A stretch of 64,000 nucleotides of DNA, from positions 32,459,160-32,523,159 of the forward strand of contig NC_134999.1 of assembly GCF_051020985.1 (NCBI RefSeq). Direction: 5' to 3'. Below, piece after piece: positions 59,401 through 64,000 of this stretch. A program made the translations under genes and the position numbers. Numbering within the stretch: position 1 is the stretch's first letter; each line of letters opens with the position of its first letter. The stretch comes from Nomia melanderi. Taxonomy: Eukaryota > Arthropoda > Insecta > Hymenoptera > Halictidae. The notes under the pieces are model-generated. The model was not told where the DNA came from, did not search any database, and was given only the letters and a program-made list of their open reading frames with translations.

Positions 59401-60690
59401 AATCAAATTTCTAAGTAAATTTACAGTCACACAAGATTAGATTTGCAAGCACTGAACCAACTTAACCATTCCAACGTACCGATTTCTCCATTGCCACTTA
59501 CTTCACAAAGAAATTCAATTTCCAAACACCACCGACAACCCCGTGCTTCACACGCTACCGCGACGATGCAAACGCACGATTTATCAAGCAGAACTCCACG
59601 GCCAGCAACCTTGGCCAAGATCAGTCGCGCGCAAATCATTCGATCGCGCGCGCAGATGTAAAAGTACCGCGAGAAACATTTCCAGCGCGGCGGGGGCCGG
59701 TTCCGAATGAAACAATCGAACTACCCCGGCTCCGCTATATTGTATCGATAAAAAGCCGGCGGTATAATCATTCCCAAAACACTGTATCTAACTGCGACAC
59801 CGACGGGCGTAACGGTATAAAAGAAACTGCAGCTTTAATCGTCCACGCAAAATAAATTATCCGGCGTAATTATATTTCTCGCTTTCAACGGCGCGGGCTG
59901 GGCGGGCGAAGGGTGGCGCCGCTGGAACACGGGGCTCAGGCTCAGGCAATTATCGTGAACTCGCAACAAACCGAAACCGCTCGGAGGCCTCGAGCCCCGA
60001 TGGCGCGAAAATAAAAGCCGGCGCATCGAAATGTCGCCGGAATGACGCACCGCGATACTTTGCCGCTGATATTTTTCCGCGTGTGATTTCCGTCGGGCCG
60101 AAACGGCCTCATTCATCCGGTCCATTAACCTTGAGTGCGAGCATATTTTTCGACGAATTCCGAAAACGCGCCGCGTCCGTCGAAATGAGAGCCGCCCGGA
60201 TCTCGCGCATCGGCGACCGGGCGCATTTTGTTAATTGAAATCGTTTCATCGATCACGGGACAACGGGCCGGCTCCTGAAGGGTTCGCCGAACGGAGGGGG
60301 TGGATTTTTGCAACCGGTTGACCGCTCGCTGCGAAGAGGGAGCAAAGTTTCCGGGGGGTCCGCGGGCGAGATTTGAGCCGGTGACAAATGCCCCGGCGTC
60401 ACGAATCGTTTTCCTAGGCGTCGTATAAATTAATAATTACCCTGCGCGGCCGCCATTACCGGGATTAATGCCGACCGATATTATGCCGACTGTTTTACCG
60501 ATAATTCATCGGCGGGGTTGATACAGAGCGATCAGAAAAATCGTATGATTCCGGGCTGGGCAAGTATTGTCGTCGATTCTCACTGAATTCCGCAACAGCG
60601 GTCGGCGTAGAATTGATTTTTAGGGGATGTTTCGCGAGAGGAGGAAAGTGGATTCTGTAATTTTGTAATGGAGTTGGGAAGAGTATAATG
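59400..60690. other. GC-rich block with skewed flanks (core 59560-60600)
   Basis: The left flank 59400-59560 is A+C-rich; the right flank 60600-60690 is G+T-rich. The core has a TATCGATA site (59743-59750) and GGGTGGCGCC near 59920-59929. Frames of 62-96 codons are not convincing. Confidence 0.65.
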
Positions 60691-62547
60691 CATAAGGTCC
60701 CGTCGTTGGTTTATTTAATATTCGCGTAACGCGGGGTGTCAATAAAATAACGATCTCCCATCAGGGTGTCACGAGAGATGAGATAAATATGGGTATTTGA
60801 GCGCGGCAGATAATGCAAACAAACCCACGGTGAGTTATGCTTCCCGCTCTATACACGGTTTGTCCGCAATTGCGATACGCTGCGCGTTAAATTTGCTTTG
60901 AATTACCGCCGATAGTGCGACGCGACCTGGATTATTATTAGTCCGTGATTCCCGTACGGTCCATTACCGTGACCTTGCAACCCCACCGTCCCGATCCTTT
61001 CGGCGATAACCCGCGCCGAAATCGAAGGAAAATAACCAACCACCTGCTCGCTACACTTTTTCCGATCACGCCTATCGGATTTTTCTTCGCGCGATGGAAC
61101 GAAAGTTCGTACGGTTCACCACTTCCGCTGCTTGTTTTGCGCTGTTTAGGCGCCTTGCGGCTCGATAATACACCGCGCTGCTTTCGAAACTCGACACTTT
61201 AATTGCTGGGTCCGTGCTCTGAAAAATTCTGCTGAATTACTAAACATTCTTAAATCTTGTTTTCTTGTACAAAACGTAAAGGGTTTTAAATGTTACAAGT
61301 CGTCTGTAATTTTGAAATATATAGCATTTAAAGGTAAACAGTGGTCGTTGGAGTATACATTATATTATCGTTCGTGCTTTGTGTTATCATATTTTTTTTC
61401 TAGTTGTATGTTGAAAGGAGAATTTTGTTAGAAGTGAAACTTTTCCAATTTCTTTAAAGGTAATTGATGCTTTTGTTAGATTCTTTTGCTATGCGTCCCG
61501 CATACGTTAAACGACTTTAGTTCAAGGAGAATGAGGGATTAAAATGAAGATATTAATGAGTTAACTGTAACGATTTCGATTACTTTGTAGTATATAAAGT
61601 ATTGGAAAGGTTGGGACCATCGAAGCCCAACACCCTCACCGAAATCTGGGTCTTTGTGTATCGCGGATTTTTCGGTCACGTTTGCCTGATTGCAATCAGT
61701 CTCCTCGTCGATCTTTTGCAAATAGAAGTTCTATCGGTGACCGTGCTGAATTAACGATACCATGTTTCGTGGAGTCTTCGACGTAGGCTGTTCCATAAAA
61801 ATATATATTTTATTCGATCATGGTGTACTCCTTGAGACGATGCTCTTCCTGATCCACATTTCATCAGTTTCTTCATTAAGAACAGTTCACGAAATCACAT
61901 TTCGATTACACGTAAAAGAAAATAAATGAAAATTACAAGGACGCGACACTTTTTGTAAGAAATAAGAGATGCTGTATCCACGTTGGAGTCTCAGTGGTAA
62001 ATAATTTTTCAGAAAAGGAGCATCGTAAACAAAAGTACATCGTAAAGAACAGGTACTTTCGTGCCATAAACCCACACTAAAGATAAACTTCATATTAAGC
62101 ACCACACTCGAGTGACATTTCATGTAATCAGTATCACGTTTCTACAAAAATTATTTACGCAAACAAAAATTTCATTCTTCCTCTATACTGCAATTAAACT
62201 CCCAATTATCAAATATACTCTACTAATATATTTCGAACCAGAAATAGACTCATTTAACAACTATAGTCAACGTACAAACTTCTCATGCATGCAAATCCAA
62301 GAAAATCTCCATTTCATTTTTAAACAAGACAATAGTTTCTTAAATTGAATATTCCAGCTGATTGCTGATTTCTTCTTTTCGCAATTATTAGAAGATAACA
62401 GATGTTACTCTAAGTAACGATTAAAGAAACTGATTTACCAATACACAAACTGAATGGTAAATCAATTAAAGCCTCAACAGATCCACCTTTATAGTTGCTA
62501 TAAACAAATTTCAAAAAGTCAATTCAATTGCTTGGTAGGTTTAGTAT
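60690..62547. other. Weak GC block (60800-61200) and AT-rich DNA
   Basis: A modest CpG-containing block at 60800-61200 has a T-rich right flank to 61480. From 61500 to 62547 the DNA is AT-rich with a small mixed patch at 61600-61760, and becomes A+C-rich at 62150-62340. Frames up to 85 codons show no recognisable domain. Confidence 0.5.
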
Positions 62548-62785
62548 TAACCCTTTGCTCTCAGCAGTGATTCACTAGGAATATTTCAACATTCTCTAAC
62601 GAGACAAAGACGATATTTTATGAAACTAACACGTAATCACACGAGCATTAAGGAACAAAGCTATTATATTTCAATATTTCTCAAATATGCATTATACGTT
62701 GTATAATATTAAACATCAAATTCTATAGTTTTACTGTATGAGATAAGTGGCGAGTGAGAGTCACCTCTCGAGTGCAAAGGGTTAA
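62548..62785 (-). mobile_element. TTAA-flanked 238-base inverted-repeat element, copy 2
   Basis: Begins TTAACCCTTTGC at 62548 and ends GCAAAGGGTTAA at 62785. The terminal inverted repeat extends imperfectly over about 30 bases (roughly 80% with small gaps). TTAA is intact on both sides and is preceded and followed by TA. The interior is AT-rich with no frame of note. The copy at 3170-3407 is homologous across much of its length. TTAA target and CCCTTT ends match the known habit of piggyBac-type elements; with no transposase seen, this would be a non-autonomous (MITE-like) copy. Confidence 0.8.
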
Positions 62786-64000
62786 TATCGAAATATTCTA
62801 AACAATATAAATTCGTAGGATCGGAGAGAGCCCACGACGCAGAGAACACGTAGATCGCGACGACGTCTTGGCGGTGGGGAGAGAAGGATAATCTTACGAT
62901 CCACGATGTCAAGTGATTACAGCTATTTTGTGCCACTTGTACTTATTAGGGGTGATACGCCGGTTCAGCCGGCCATTATGAGTGCCATCTGAATCTCGGC
63001 CTCTTGAATGCCTCCATTTACCATTAAGCACATTACTATTATCCTATCACGCGCTCGCCCGGCCAAAGGGACTTCTTTGGTTTGCCCGGTGATGCACGAA
63101 GCCATTTGTGCAAAGTGGCCGTTCATTACTAAATTATGCCGGTTTTATAGCATTACATTAAACCCCGGCCTCGTACCGGCCCGTTTCGACCGACCTTCGA
63201 AAAAACTACTGGTCGGGAGGGTACACGACGCGCCGCGTGCCCCAGCGTATTTCTCATTCCCGTCTGTTTCTTCTTTTCGCCTCCGTGGAACGTTCCGCGC
63301 TAGCCTACATTGAAATCACCGGCGCTGCTTTCGATCTACATTGTTTTTACCCATGGAAACTGAACGACTAACGTCGGATCCTTAAAAGATGCAGATGCTC
63401 ATTTACTCATTTATGTGTATCAGAAACGTAATGTTCAATAATGAAAAGGATACGAACAATATTCCGGTAAATATTGGTTAGGTGCTAAGAATTACTCTGC
63501 TGAACGTCGCCATTTAGGCATAAGTATGGGGAGCGCGTACTTCTTGTAGCACAACTTACTTTAATCGAAATACAGAGAAAACGAAGAACGGGGAAGAAAT
63601 ATTTCCAAGGTTTTTTATTTAAGAAACTTATTTTTAGCTATTGCTAAATTAATTGCCTACGTACTCTATCAGCATATCTAAACACTAAATGGCAAATCTA
63701 CTTGAAAAACTAAAATTCTAAAATTCTTTCACAAAGGTTTCAATTTCTTCTCAACCGCGTGTCAATCTCATTTCAATCACTAATACTTCGGAAATCCTAC
63801 TATCAACGTCCCCATACGAACACCGCTAAATATTTCGTGGACACCCAGTAGCCGACACCCACAGAAATCCGATCAGACGGTTGCGTGAAAACGTCCAGAG
63901 CTGCAACACTGTTACGAACATTCGTGGCTATAATGCGCATATAATTAATGATAATATTGCCGGCCGGACGTGGGCCGGCCGCTTTTTGTCCGGGCGCGTC
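62786..64000. other. Weak GC block (62820-63340), A+C flank, start of another block
   Basis: A moderate CpG-rich block at 62820-63340 contains a 101-codon frame (63008-63313) with no recognised domain. 63360-63650 is AT-rich. 63650-63840 is A+C-rich, and a new GC-rich block begins near 63840 and runs off the window, in keeping with the pattern elsewhere. Confidence 0.6.

Overview
This window looks like nuclear, non-coding DNA from an insect, most likely a hymenopteran. That assignment is inference: there is no gene here to place the organism. The supporting signs are an open-reading-frame landscape with no dense coding, strong swings between AT-rich and GC-rich DNA every 1-3 kb, plentiful CpG (a hand count at 24061-24120 gives 9 CpG against about 5.4 expected from base content), few interspersed repeats, and short TTAA-flanked elements whose ends start TTAACCCTTT, a type I recall from bee and ant genomes. 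I found no protein-coding gene, rRNA, tRNA, CRISPR array or intact transposon that I can support. The long open frames present (up to 283 codons) lie in stop-poor GC-rich DNA, or on the strand that is depleted in A, and none carries a domain I recognise. The window is best read as intergenic DNA or part of a very long intron.

Layout: about 25-30 GC-rich, CpG-rich blocks of 0.5-2.4 kb alternate with AT-rich spacers along the whole window. The AT-rich DNA just left of a block is nearly always A+C-rich on the + strand, and the DNA just right of it is G+T-rich. Hand counts of 60-180 base samples give 67-73% A+C on the left and 68-78% G+T on the right. Strand composition therefore flips the same way at every clear block, as a sawtooth of nucleotide skew with a tooth about every 2-3 kb. 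One transcribed gene would give one direction of skew. Repeated upward jumps centred on open, CpG-rich DNA are what would be expected if each block were a bidirectional start site in the germline, for replication or for divergent transcription. This is the main finding.

Region by region: 1-7 kb has four to five modest blocks and one decayed 238-base element (3170-3407). 7-24 kb has large blocks (7.4-9.3, 10.7-11.45, 13.1-14.4, 16.7-17.5, 19.2-20.0, 20.6-21.5, 22.0-23.4 kb) with several G-quadruplex-prone runs, a nested stem-loop (13630-13681) and a 133-base tandem duplication (16414-16666). 24-34 kb has weaker blocks and two more candidate TTAA-type inverted-repeat elements (27567-27807, 29472-29695). 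34.2-36.6 kb is the longest AT-rich spacer. 36.8-48.5 kb is the richest part, with very CpG-dense blocks holding purine tracts, paired ATCGATA sites, long alternating purine-pyrimidine runs, CAG/GGC/TCGG microsatellites and a quadruplex beside a (CG)9 tract. 48.8-64 kb returns to smaller blocks, with a 33-base AT minisatellite (50128-50241), long polypyrimidine tracts (56961-57138, 57489-57571) and a second, better-preserved copy of the 238-base element (62548-62785).

Percentages are hand counts on stated intervals. Block edges are approximate (about 50-100 bases).
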